DNA of 64,000 nucleotides from assembly GCA_017993055.1 (NCBI GenBank), contig JAGONM010000005.1:1-64000 (forward strand), given 5' to 3'. Each line of letters starts with the position of its first letter. The stretch's first letter is position 1. A program made the translations under genes and the position numbers. Below, piece by piece: positions 1-7,805 of this stretch. The stretch comes from Armatimonadota bacterium. Lineage in GTDB: Bacteria > Armatimonadota > UBA5829 > DTJY01. The notes under the pieces were generated by a model. It made no database searches. It saw only the letters and a list, made by a program, of their open reading frames with translations, and was not told the origin of the DNA.

Positions 1-59
1 ACGGCGGGAATACGGTAACATAGGCCGGGCGTGGGCACGGACTCACGCGGGAGGAAGCC

Positions 60-1298
60 ATGGCAGGACCGAAAGCGATCCTACTGATATGCGACGGAAT
101 GCCGGACCGGCCGGTAGCCGAGTTCGGAGGGCGCACCCCGATCGAGGCCGCCGACAACGTGAACATGAACACCCTGGCGTTTGACGGCGAGTGCGGGATG
201 ATGGACCCGATCGCGCCGGGGATCAGGGCCGGCAGCGACACCTCGCACCTGGCGATACTCGGGTTCGATCCGTTCACTACATACACCGGGCGCGGCCCGT
301 TCGAAGCCGCCGGGATCGGCATGGACGTGAAGCGGGGCGACGTGGCGTTCAGATGCAATTTTTCGACCGTTGACGACAAGCTCGTCATCCTGGACCGCAG
401 GGCGGGCCGCATCGAGTCGGGCACGGACCAACTTGCCGCGGCTGTGAACGGCATGCAGATCGAGGACGTGACCGTCTTCTTCAAGGAGTCGGTAGCGCAT
501 CGAGGCGCGCTGGTGCTGAGAGGGCCCAGGCTCGGCGCGGACATCTCCGACGTGGACCCGCACGAGGTCGGCGAGAGAATCCACGAGGCCCATGCGGTTG
601 ACCCGGAGGACGCGGCGGGGGCCAAGACGGCGCGGATCGTCAACGCTTTCGTGTCGAAGTCCTACGAGCTTCTGAAGGACCACCCGGTGAATCAGGCCCG
701 CGAGGCGGAGGGCAAGCCCCCCGCCAACATCATTCTCCCGCGAGGAGGAGGAGTCGCCCCGAACCTGCCGAGCTTCGAGAAGAAGTACGGCCTGAAGCCG
801 GCGGCGGTGGTGGAGACCGGGCTTATCGCCGGAATCGCGTGTTACCTCGGCATGGACATCATCGAGACGCCGGGGGCGAACGGCGGGCTCGATTCCGACA
901 TCATGGCGATGGGGAGAGCGATACTGAAGGCGCTCGACGACCACGACTTCGTTCTCTGCAACATCAAGGGCGGAGACATCGCGGGCCACGACGGCGACGC
1001 GTTCGCGAAGGTGGGATTCGTGCAGAAGGTGGACAAGGTAGTCGGGCTGCTGCTCGAGAAGGCCGACCCCGAGACCTACATAATCCTCACCGCCGACCAC
1101 GCGACGCCGATCTCGGTGAAGGATCACTCCGGCGACTCGGTCCCTATCGCCATGCGGGGGCCGGGAGTCAGGCCGGACTCGGTGAGGGAGTTCAACGAGC
1201 GGTCCGTCGTGGGCGGAGGACTTGCGCGCATACGCGGAATTGACGTGATGAACATTCTGACGAACCTGATGAACGTTCAGGAGAAGTTCGGGGCTTAG
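60..1298 (+). CDS. apgM: Cofactor-independent phosphoglycerate mutase, archaeal ApgM type
   Basis: This 412-residue protein should interconvert 3- and 2-phosphoglycerate in cytosolic glycolysis and gluconeogenesis without 2,3-bisphosphoglycerate. It belongs to the alkaline-phosphatase superfamily branch typical of archaea, not the roughly 510-residue bacterial GpmI. The N-terminus has the metal-binding stretch ILLICDGMPDRP, followed by GSDTSHLAILGFDP, which carries the catalytic serine region. The C-terminal metal site is visible as KGGDIAGHDGD and LTADHATP. Length is normal for ApgM. The start is supported by GGGAGGAAG just upstream. The prs gene follows 26 bp later on the same strand, so the two may be co-transcribed. 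The 59 bases before the start contain no recognisable gene. Confidence 0.95.
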   Translation: MAGPKAILLICDGMPDRPVAEFGGRTPIEAADNVNMNTLAFDGECGMMDPIAPGIRAGSDTSHLAILGFDPFTTYTGRGPFEAAGIGMDVKRGDVAFRCNFSTVDDKLVILDRRAGRIESGTDQLAAAVNGMQIEDVTVFFKESVAHRGALVLRGPRLGADISDVDPHEVGERIHEAHAVDPEDAAGAKTARIVNAFVSKSYELLKDHPVNQAREAEGKPPANIILPRGGGVAPNLPSFEKKYGLKPAAVVETGLIAGIACYLGMDIIETPGANGGLDSDIMAMGRAILKALDDHDFVLCNIKGGDIAGHDGDAFAKVGFVQKVDKVVGLLLEKADPETYIILTADHATPISVKDHSGDSVPIAMRGPGVRPDSVREFNERSVVGGGLARIRGIDVMNILTNLMNVQEKFGA

Positions 1299-1324
1299 CG
1301 ACCCGGGATCAGGAAGGTAGCACT

Positions 1325-2437
1325 ATGGCGGTAACGGACGCGAGCAGAGAGAGCAAGAGCACGTTCTTCACGCCGGAACTGCTGGCCAGAGAGCAGGCGC
1401 AGAGCATGGTCGCGCCGCGAGGGCGGCTGCTCATCGCGGGATGCCGATCGGGATCCAGGCTATCGCAGCGCGTGGTCGAGCGATACCGGGAACTCCTGCA
1501 GGGAGCCGGCAGCCGGGAGGACGTTCTCCACCTCGAGAACATTGACCGCCGCTTCTCCGATGCGGAGACGGTCACACGGCTCGAGATGCACGTCAGCGGG
1601 TGCGACGTCTACCTGCTGCAGGCGTTGTTCGACCCGACCTCGGACCTCAGGATCGACCAGAACTACATGGCGTTTCTGGCGGCGGTGAGGGCGTTCCGGG
1701 AACACGGGGCGCAGCACGTGACGGGCGTGCTCCCCTATCTCGCTTACGCCCGCCAGGACAAGCCGACCGCGTTTACCCGGGAAGCGACCACCGCGCGCCT
1801 GATGGCCGACCTGAGCATCACCGCGGGGATCGACCGCCTGATCGTATGGGACCCGCACTGCGACCAGATACGCGGATTCTACGGCGGACTGCCGGTCGGC
1901 ATGCTGGAGTCGCTCTCTCTGTTCATCGAGGAGTTCAGCCGGTTCGAGGGCCGGGACGACGTGATTGCGGTGGCACCGGACGCGGGACGGTCGAAGTTCG
2001 TGACGCACTTCGGCCGCGGCATTGACGTCAAGTGCGCGATCGCGGCAAAGTATCGGCCGGAACCGGAGGTCGTGACGATATCCGAGATCATCGGCGACTT
2101 CGAAGGGAAGACCATCGCCATCGTTCTCGACGACATGATCAGCAACGGCGGGACGATGCACGGCCTCGTCCGCAAGCTCGTCGAAGAGAAGGGCATCAAG
2201 GAAGTCTACCTGGGCGCGTCGCACAACCTCTGCGTCGGCAAGGCCAAAGAGAGGCTCTGCGACCTTCACGAGAACTACGGGCTGAAGCAGGTCGTGGTAA
2301 CGAACAGCATTCCGCAGACCGAGGAGTTCGAGAGCCTGCCGTTCGTGACCGTGCGCTGCCTGTCGGACACGCTCGCCCGGACGATCAACCGCATCCACTA
2401 CAACCGATCGGTGAGCGAGGCCTTCTACAAGCCGTAG
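1325..2437 (+). CDS. prs: Ribose-phosphate pyrophosphokinase (PRPP synthetase)
   Basis: This 370-residue protein should transfer pyrophosphate from ATP to ribose 5-phosphate, making PRPP for purine, pyrimidine, histidine and NAD synthesis. It is longer than the usual 310-320 residues because of an N-terminal extension of about 50 residues. The catalytic region YLAYARQDKP is present. The PRPP-binding loop reads VLDDMISNGGTM in place of the common DDMIDTGGT, so the acidic-plus-glycine framework is kept with a Ser-Asn substitution. GGAAGGTAG precedes the start. A strong terminator follows the stop. It could be a divergent paralogue rather than the main enzyme, because the loop and N-terminus are atypical. 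Confidence 0.85.
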   Translation: MAVTDASRESKSTFFTPELLAREQAQSMVAPRGRLLIAGCRSGSRLSQRVVERYRELLQGAGSREDVLHLENIDRRFSDAETVTRLEMHVSGCDVYLLQALFDPTSDLRIDQNYMAFLAAVRAFREHGAQHVTGVLPYLAYARQDKPTAFTREATTARLMADLSITAGIDRLIVWDPHCDQIRGFYGGLPVGMLESLSLFIEEFSRFEGRDDVIAVAPDAGRSKFVTHFGRGIDVKCAIAAKYRPEPEVVTISEIIGDFEGKTIAIVLDDMISNGGTMHGLVRKLVEEKGIKEVYLGASHNLCVGKAKERLCDLHENYGLKQVVVTNSIPQTEEFESLPFVTVRCLSDTLARTINRIHYNRSVSEAFYKP

Positions 2438-2482
2438 GCAGTAACGGGGAACTCGAGGCCGAAGAGACGAGAGCTGAAAGCC

Positions 2483-2511
2483 GGGGCGGGAGCGCGACTC
2501 CCGCCCCTTTT
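2483..2511 (+). terminator. Rho-independent terminator after prs
   Basis: A perfect 10-bp stem (GGGGCGGGAG / CTCCCGCCCC) with a 5-nt loop is followed by TTTT. It closes the apgM-prs unit and lies just before the convergent PHP genes. Confidence 0.85.
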
Positions 2512-2563
2512 CGCATTGCGCGGTGACGGCCGGCACGGAGGCGCGGCCGCTACGGTCCAGGCG

Positions 2564-3553
2564 TTACAGCCGCTCGGCCTGGGTCCACGCGGTCGTCAGG
2601 TCGCTGGAGATGACCTTGCAGCGGATGTAATCGTTCCGATCGGGAGCGCCGGTCACGCGATACGTTGCGGAGAGGCCCTCGACCTCCTTCAGAATCCGCC
2701 CGTGCTTCCCGACGAACCGGATCACGCAGGTCCGCCCTTCCTTCGGCGCTACGGACACCTTCATCGTCCTGCCGTCCCAACGGTAGTCCGCCAGTTCGAC
2801 ACCGGTCGAGGAATAGAACCTGCCCTTCGCCAGCGCATCGAGCACGGCACCGGGGGTCAACTCCGGCACGCGGCAGACTACCCACCCCAGACCGGGGTTG
2901 GAGCCGCCGGGCCTGAAGTCCTTGTAGTCGTGCGCGTCATCGGTCGCAGTCGCGTAGACGGTCCGGCCCTCCGAGAGCAGGATGTCCCAAGTCTGCTCGA
3001 GAGGCAGGTATGCGGCGCTTCCCTCGTTGTAGCTCGTGGGGCCGCCCATGTTGGCGATCTCGAGCAGGTACATTCCCTCGATCCGCAGGAGTTCGCGGTG
3101 CGTCAGGGCGAAATACCAGTTCGGATGGTTGACCATCGGGAGCGCGCCCGCGTCGCGGATGTAGTCCACGAGGTTGGCGACACTCCTGGCGGGAGTGATT
3201 AGTCGGGGCGGCACGCCTATCGTCTGCTTCAAGCCGAGGGCATTGGCGTGGATCGGCCTGCCCTCATCGGGGAGATCGAGTTCTTCACCGTGAATGCAGA
3301 TGAACTGATCGTTCGGGTCCTTGTCGAGCGGGCCGACGTCGGTCACCGTCCTGTGGTCGGTCAGGAAGACGAACTCGAAGCCGTGATCCCTGTACCAGTC
3401 CATGACCTCCTGTGGCGAGACGTTGCCGTCGCTGTTGGTGGAGTGGCAGTGCAGTTGGCCCTTAGCCCACATATCGGCCGCGATGACCGCGCCGCCGCAC
3501 GAGGCGAACAACAGGACGATAGCGAGCGCTGCGGACGCTGATCTGTTTCTCAT
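2564..3553 (-). CDS. Exported PHP-domain (metal-dependent phosphoesterase-like) protein
   Basis: This 329-residue protein begins with a signal peptide (cleavage probably after AVIAA) and then a PHP fold. The metal-binding pattern of the PHP superfamily is visible: LHCHSTNSDG (HxH), FLTDH, HGEE, VNHPN and ATDDAH. The last 80-90 residues form a beta-rich domain (WVVCRVPELTPGAVLDAL onward). Family members cleave phosphoesters, but the substrate here is unknown. It acts outside the cytoplasm. The neighbouring gene is a tandem paralogue of identical length 6 bp upstream, so both probably form one operon. Function beyond hydrolase is not supported. Confidence 0.8.
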   Translation of the reverse strand: MRNRSASAALAIVLLFASCGGAVIAADMWAKGQLHCHSTNSDGNVSPQEVMDWYRDHGFEFVFLTDHRTVTDVGPLDKDPNDQFICIHGEELDLPDEGRPIHANALGLKQTIGVPPRLITPARSVANLVDYIRDAGALPMVNHPNWYFALTHRELLRIEGMYLLEIANMGGPTSYNEGSAAYLPLEQTWDILLSEGRTVYATATDDAHDYKDFRPGGSNPGLGWVVCRVPELTPGAVLDALAKGRFYSSTGVELADYRWDGRTMKVSVAPKEGRTCVIRFVGKHGRILKEVEGLSATYRVTGAPDRNDYIRCKVISSDLTTAWTQAERL

Positions 3554-3559
3554 GTCAAG

Positions 3560-4549
3560 CTACCTCCCCGGCCTGTATGCCTGCGTCCAGGCGACCGTCT
3601 CGTCGGATGCGATGACCTTGCACCGCACATAGTCGTTCTTCTCCCGTTTCCCGGCGGCAGTGTAGACTGCCGAAGCGCCCGTGCTCTCCTGGAGTATGCG
3701 GCCCCACTTGCCCACGAATCTGATCCAGTACTTCAGGCCGACCTTCGGCGCCACCTGCACTCTCATCGTATTCCCTTCGAACGAGCAGTCCGCCAGTTCG
3801 ACGCCAGTGGATGCATAGAAGTCGCCGCGCCGGAGGGCGTCGAGGATGTTCTCCGCGGAGGGCGTGGGGACGCGCGCGCAGATCCATCCGCGGCCGGGGT
3901 TTGACTTGTTCGCCGCCATCTCCTTGAACGCGTGAGCATCGTCCGTGGCGGTGGCGTACACTTCGATGCCGTCCGACAACAACATGTCCCACACCTGCTC
4001 GACGGACATGACGGCCTCGCTGCCGTGGTTGTTCACCGAGGGATTGCCGTTGTACACCTCGAGGAGGTACGGCCCCTTCAGGCCTCTGAGTTCCCTGTAT
4101 CCGAAGGACCAGCGGAAGTTCGGGTGGTTGACCTGCGGGACTCCGCCCGCCGCCCGGATCTGCTGAACCATCTTCGACAAGCTCTTCGCCGGAGAGCCCG
4201 CATACTGAGCGCCTCCCACAATCCGTGAGACGCCTATCGCGTTGCCGTGGATCGGCTTCGGCGCGCCCTTCACGCCGGTCTCCTCGCCGGGAATGAGAAC
4301 GAAGTCGTCGCCCGGCTTGTCGAGCGGCGCCGGGTCGGTCACCTTCCAGTGGTCGCTGATCACCAGGAACTGGTACCCGTTCGACTTGTACCATTCGACC
4401 ACGACGTCCGGCGCGCTGTCGCCGTCGCTGTTCGTCGTATGAGTGTGCAGATTACCCCTCGCCCAGACGAAGCCGGCGGATGACGCCGCGCCGGCGAGGA
4501 GAAGAGGCAAGGCAAGAACTGCGAGTAGCCGCACGAAGTGCTGGCGCAT
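3560..4549 (-). CDS. Exported PHP-domain protein, paralogue of the next gene
   Basis: This 329-residue protein has a signal peptide (hydrophobic core LLAVLALPLLLAGAASS) followed by a PHP domain with LHTHTTNSDGD, VISDHW, IPGEE, VNHPNF and ATDDAHAF, so all expected metal ligands are retained. It matches the downstream gene along its whole length, including the C-terminal beta-rich segment ending in AWTQAYR, and the pair is clearly a tandem duplication. GGGAGGTTGTC precedes the ATG. As first gene of the pair it probably carries the promoter, but I could not identify one with confidence. Substrate unknown; secretion suggests a periplasmic or envelope role. Confidence 0.8.
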   Translation of the reverse strand: MRQHFVRLLAVLALPLLLAGAASSAGFVWARGNLHTHTTNSDGDSAPDVVVEWYKSNGYQFLVISDHWKVTDPAPLDKPGDDFVLIPGEETGVKGAPKPIHGNAIGVSRIVGGAQYAGSPAKSLSKMVQQIRAAGGVPQVNHPNFRWSFGYRELRGLKGPYLLEVYNGNPSVNNHGSEAVMSVEQVWDMLLSDGIEVYATATDDAHAFKEMAANKSNPGRGWICARVPTPSAENILDALRRGDFYASTGVELADCSFEGNTMRVQVAPKVGLKYWIRFVGKWGRILQESTGASAVYTAAGKREKNDYVRCKVIASDETVAWTQAYRPGR

Positions 4550-4652
4550 GACAACCTCCCATCACATCTTCGGGGATTCCTGAAGTCGGGGGCGATTTCG
4601 GGGACCCACAACGTAAGGTTAGGCCAGGGCCATCGCGAATCCTCCGTCGGAC

Positions 4653-4681
4653 TTGTTCGGTGAAGCGATGGAGGCTATAAT
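4653..4681 (+). promoter_or_regulatory. Sigma-70-type promoter for the URO-D-like gene
   Basis: TTGTTC, a 17-bp spacer and a perfect TATAAT lie about 30 bp before the start codon. Transcription should begin near 4688. Confidence 0.75.
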
Positions 4682-4710
4682 CAGACCAGCATGAAGGCTG
4701 GAGGTTCGGC

Positions 4711-5868
4711 ATGCCCGAGGTGAGTTTTCGAGCGCACAACGACGAAGTGAAGCAAGTCTGGGACGCCTACCACGCGGGGAGGCCGATCCGGGTGCCATTG
4801 GTGCTGGGGCTGAACGTGCGGTACTATCTGTTCAGTTTCTGGCTGAACCCTCGAGGCATCAGCTTCGAGGCGTACAGCGAAGACCCGGAAGTGATGCTCC
4901 AAACTCAACTCGAGTTCCAGCACTACGTCAGGCACAACCTTCTCTTCGACCAGCAGATGGGGATGCCGGAGGAGGCATGGGGGGCCGTCGGCGTGGACCT
5001 TCAGAACTACTACGAAGCGGCCTGGTTCGGCTGCCCGGTTCACCATCGCGATGGGCAGGTGCCCGACACCTCGCCGATACTGGCGGACGGCAACAAGCGG
5101 ATGCTATTCGACAGAGGCATTCCCGACCCGTTCACCGGCGGAATCATGGCGAAGAACCTGCGATTCTACGAGCATCTGACCGAGCGGATCAGGGGATACG
5201 AGTTCATGGGACTGCCGGTCGCCGGAGTCAGCCCGTCCGGTCTCGGCACCGACGGGCCCTTCACGGCCGCCGCGAATCTCAGAGGGGCGACGGAGATATG
5301 CCTCGACATCTACGAGGACCCGGACTTCGCAAGAGAACTGCTGGACTACATCACCGAGGCGACGATCGCGCGGATCAGGGCGTGGAGGGAGAAGCTCGGA
5401 CATGACATGAAGCCGCAGAACTGGGGATTCGCGGACGACAGCATCCAACTGCTCTCGACCGAGACATACCGCGAGTTCGTTCTTCCGTGTCACAAGCGGC
5501 TGGTCTCGGAACTGGCGGGTTCGGGGCCTCACAGCATCCACCTGTGCGGGGATGCGACCCGGCATTTCAGGACGATCCGCGACGAGCTGAACGTGAACGC
5601 CTTCGACACGGGCTATCCCGTGGACTTCGCGCGGCTGCGCGAGGAACTGGGCCCGGACGTTCACATCAACGGCGGACCTACGGTGGCGCTCCTGCAGAGG
5701 GGGACGCCGGATGAGGTTCGATCCGAGGTGAAGCGCATACTCTCAACCGGAATCATGGACGGCGGGAAGTTCGTGCTTCGCGAGGCGAACAATATGTCGC
5801 CCGGGATACCCGAGGAGAACGTCGCGGCGATGTACCTGGCGGCGAAGGAGTTCGGGTGCTACCAGTAA
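4711..5868 (+). CDS. Uroporphyrinogen decarboxylase-family protein (URO-D/MtaA-like)
   Basis: This 385-residue protein belongs to the URO-D fold superfamily, which includes heme-pathway decarboxylases and cobamide-dependent methyltransferases of the MtaA/MtbA type. The segment SIHLCGDATRHF resembles the His-x-Cys zinc motif of MtaA-like methyltransferases more than HemE, and the typical HemE N-terminal arginine motif is not seen. The C-terminus ends NNMSPGIPEENVAAMY, a common ending in this superfamily. No corrinoid protein or methyltransferase partner is nearby, so substrate and reaction remain open. It has its own promoter and GGAGG before the ATG, and is convergent with htpX. Confidence 0.75.
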   Translation: MPEVSFRAHNDEVKQVWDAYHAGRPIRVPLVLGLNVRYYLFSFWLNPRGISFEAYSEDPEVMLQTQLEFQHYVRHNLLFDQQMGMPEEAWGAVGVDLQNYYEAAWFGCPVHHRDGQVPDTSPILADGNKRMLFDRGIPDPFTGGIMAKNLRFYEHLTERIRGYEFMGLPVAGVSPSGLGTDGPFTAAANLRGATEICLDIYEDPDFARELLDYITEATIARIRAWREKLGHDMKPQNWGFADDSIQLLSTETYREFVLPCHKRLVSELAGSGPHSIHLCGDATRHFRTIRDELNVNAFDTGYPVDFARLREELGPDVHINGGPTVALLQRGTPDEVRSEVKRILSTGIMDGGKFVLREANNMSPGIPEENVAAMYLAAKEFGCYQ

Positions 5869-5874
5869 CGCGAA

Positions 5875-5899
5875 GGGGCGGAAGCATGACTCCCGCCCC
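5875..5899. terminator. Candidate bidirectional hairpin between convergent genes
   Basis: GGGGCGG and CCGCCCC form a 7-bp stem between the URO-D-like gene and htpX. Neither side has a good T-tract, so termination is likely but not certain. Confidence 0.45.
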
Positions 5900-5916
5900 G
5901 ACTGACTGCATCTCGA

Positions 5917-6765
5917 TCACTGCCCCATGCGGTCGGCCATCTCGCGGAGTCGCCTGACCCGCTCCGGGATGGCGGGATGCGTACTGAAAAGACTCCCGAT
6001 CCCGCCGTGAAGAGGATTCACGATCATCATGTGCGCGGTCGCGGGACTCGCCTGCGCGGGGATGATCTTCGAGGCGCCCTCCAGTTTCAGAAGCGCATCC
6101 GCCAGGCCGAGCGGCTTGCCGCTTATGGAAGCGCCGGTTGCGTCGGCCTGATACTCCCTCGATCGGGAGATAGCCATCTGGATCAACAGCGCGGCCAGCG
6201 GCGCCACTACCGCGAGCGCCAGCATGCCGAGTGCGCCGCCACCCCGATCGCTGTCGCGGCCGGTGCCGAGAATGGCCGCCCAGCGCGCCATGTTGCCGAT
6301 CAGCATGATCGCGCCCGCGAAGGTAGCCGCGATCGTACCGATCAGGATATCGCGGTTCTTGACGTGCGCCAACTCGTGAGCCAGAACGCCCTCCACCTCA
6401 TCTCGGTCGAGGATTCGCAGCAACCCTTCCGTCACCGCGACGGCCGCGTGTTGAGGGTTGCGCCCGGTGGCGAAGGCGTTGGGCGATTCGCCGGGAACGA
6501 CGTAGAGTTTGGGCATGGGGAGACCCGCCTCTTGGGTCAGCCGGGCCACTATGGCGTAGAGTTCGGGCGAATCGGCCTCGGTGATCGGCCTGGCTCGGTA
6601 AGTGGCAAGCACGATCCTGTCGCTGAACCAGTAGCTCCCCACGTTCATGACGATCGCAATGCCGAAGGCCCAGACCATGCCGCTCATCCCGCCGACCATG
6701 CGTCCGATCCAGAGGGCGAGGGCGGTGAGCGCCGTGAGAAGAATGCCCGTCTTGAGTGCGTTCAT
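5917..6765 (-). CDS. htpX: Zinc metalloprotease HtpX (M48B)
   Basis: This 282-residue membrane protease should degrade misfolded or surplus inner-membrane proteins. Two N-terminal transmembrane segments come first, followed by [12 protein letters not shown] (HExxH zinc and catalytic site), another membrane pair and [11 protein letters not shown], which supplies the third zinc ligand. The frame is open further upstream, but the ATG at 6765 is chosen because it gives the family N-terminus [10 protein letters not shown] and has GCAGGAGGAC in front. The gene has a clear sigma-70 promoter and a leader of about 185 nt with a strong hairpin. Confidence 0.93.
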   Translation of the reverse strand: MNALKTGILLTALTALALWIGRMVGGMSGMVWAFGIAIVMNVGSYWFSDRIVLATYRARPITEADSPELYAIVARLTQEAGLPMPKLYVVPGESPNAFATGRNPQHAAVAVTEGLLRILDRDEVEGVLAHELAHVKNRDILIGTIAATFAGAIMLIGNMARWAAILGTGRDSDRGGGALGMLALAVVAPLAALLIQMAISRSREYQADATGASISGKPLGLADALLKLEGASKIIPAQASPATAHMMIVNPLHGGIGSLFSTHPAIPERVRRLREMADRMGQ

Positions 6766-6911
6766 GCAAGTCCTCCTGCAAAAAAGACCCTCTCCGCGGA
6801 CCGCTCGCGTTGCGAGGGCGGCGCGGCGAAGGTCTCGCGTGTACGATTTCCATCGAGTTCCGAACGAGGCCGGTCCGCGCCTTGCGGCCGAACGTGTTGA
6901 CGACCCGTTCA

Positions 6912-6930
6912 CCCCGGGACGATCCCGGGG
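6912..6930 (-). promoter_or_regulatory. Perfect hairpin in the htpX 5' leader
   Basis: CCCCGGGA and TCCCGGGG form a perfect 8-bp inverted repeat with a 3-nt centre, about 20 nt downstream of the predicted htpX transcription start and about 150 nt before the start codon. It could be an operator or an RNA stem; the sequence does not decide between them. Confidence 0.5.
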
Positions 6931-6956
6931 CGCTACTCCCCTTCAGAGCCGTTTCT

Positions 6957-6985
6957 ATTATAGCTCCATTTCGGCTGCGGGTCAA
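6957..6985 (-). promoter_or_regulatory. Sigma-70-type promoter of htpX
   Basis: Read on the minus strand: TTGACC (6985-6980), a 17-bp spacer and a perfect TATAAT (6962-6957). Confidence 0.85.
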
Positions 6986-7062
6986 CTGCCCGGCGGCGGC
7001 GCTTTCGCCTGCGGCGCTCGCCCGGGAGGGCCTAGCGGACACACGGCGGAGACCAAATATGT

Positions 7063-7091
7063 TTGACAAAACGCGCTCACTGTGGTACAAT
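7063..7091 (+). promoter_or_regulatory. Strong sigma-70-type promoter of greA
   Basis: Consensus TTGACA (7063-7068), a 17-bp spacer and TACAAT (7086-7091). Transcription should start near 7098, leaving a leader of about 95 nt. Confidence 0.9.
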
Positions 7092-7120
7092 CCATGTGAA
7101 TCTGGACATGACAAGCATTC

Positions 7121-7164
7121 TAAGCACTGGTTGCTCGTATGAATGGCGGGGCAACCAGTGCTTA
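7121..7164 (+). promoter_or_regulatory. Long hairpin in the greA leader
   Basis: TAAGCACTGGTTGC and GCAACCAGTGCTTA form a perfect 14-bp inverted repeat around a 16-nt loop, wholly inside the greA leader and ending 30 nt before the start codon. There is no U-tract after it. A small open frame starts in the loop in frame with greA, but its start would be buried in the stem. Confidence 0.7.
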
Positions 7165-7193
7165 TGTTATTAGGAAGTCGAGGTGCAAGCCCT

Positions 7194-7673
7194 ATGACCA
7201 CTGAGAACGAGATCGTCCTTACTGCGGAAGGCTTCAAGAAGATCGAGCAGGAACTGGAGCGCCTTCGCACCGTGCAGAGGAAAGAAGTGGCCGAGAGGAT
7301 CAGGGAATCTAAGGATTTCGGTGAGCTCTCGGAGAACTCTGAGTACGAAGACGCGAAGAACGAGCAGGCCTTCGTGGAGGGACGCATCATGGAACTGAAG
7401 CGGATCCTCCACAACGCGCTCGTAATCGAGAAACGCGACGTCAAGACCAACCGCGTCAGCATCGGGTCCAAGGTCACGGTGCGCGACATGGACACGAAGG
7501 ACGAGTGGGTCTACACCATAGTCGGTTCGATTGAAGCGGATCCCGCGGAGGACCGGATTTCCAACGAATCGCCCGTCGGGGAAGCCCTGATGGAGCAGAA
7601 GGTCGGCGACCTGGTGACGGTGGAAGCCCCCGCCGGGGAGATGCACCTGAAGATCGTAAAGATCGCCAAGTAG
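7194..7673 (+). CDS. greA: Transcription elongation factor GreA
   Basis: This 159-residue protein rescues backtracked RNA polymerase by stimulating cleavage of the 3' end of the transcript through the secondary channel. The N-terminal coiled coil is evident (residues ~10-75), with the acidic tip around FGELSENSEYEDAKNEQ that carries the functional Asp-Glu region. The C-terminal FKBP-like domain follows (~80-159). The frame is open 51 nt further upstream, but the ATG at 7194 gives the normal family length and is preceded by an AAGTCGAGGTG site. It is the first gene after a strong promoter and may be co-transcribed with lysS. Confidence 0.95.
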   Translation: MTTENEIVLTAEGFKKIEQELERLRTVQRKEVAERIRESKDFGELSENSEYEDAKNEQAFVEGRIMELKRILHNALVIEKRDVKTNRVSIGSKVTVRDMDTKDEWVYTIVGSIEADPAEDRISNESPVGEALMEQKVGDLVTVEAPAGEMHLKIVKIAK

Positions 7674-7702
7674 CGCCGTCCCGGGATCGAAGATCCTTCA
7701 AC

Positions 7703-7780
7703 GAACAGCGTATAGCCGGTCGTGCCGCATCGGGAACGAGCATTCGCCGCCCGACGGCAAGGACAAGCTGTACGCTGTTC
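7703..7780 (+). repeat. Inverted repeat in the greA-lysS spacer
   Basis: GAACAGCGTA (7703-7712) is matched by its perfect reverse complement TACGCTGTTC (7771-7780), and a partial third copy (CAGCGTATGG) follows. The arms are separated by 58 nt and may close a leader structure before lysS. No T-box signature was seen. Confidence 0.4.
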
Positions 7781-7805
7781 AGCGTATGGGAAGAGGGGCA
7801 CGCCA

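Noticed and set aside
1-59. Upstream gene remnant
   Set aside because: The 59 bases before apgM show no frame or family motif; only a weak GCGTG/CACGC inverted repeat.
81-1127. Long open frame opposite apgM, and similar antisense frames opposite most genes
   Set aside because: High GC content leaves long shadow frames; they have no family motifs and no ribosome-binding sites, and overlap well-identified genes.
7674-7805. T-box leader before lysS (also considered before hisS)
   Set aside because: No T-box sequence, specifier loop or antiterminator was recognisable; only a spaced 10-bp inverted repeat.
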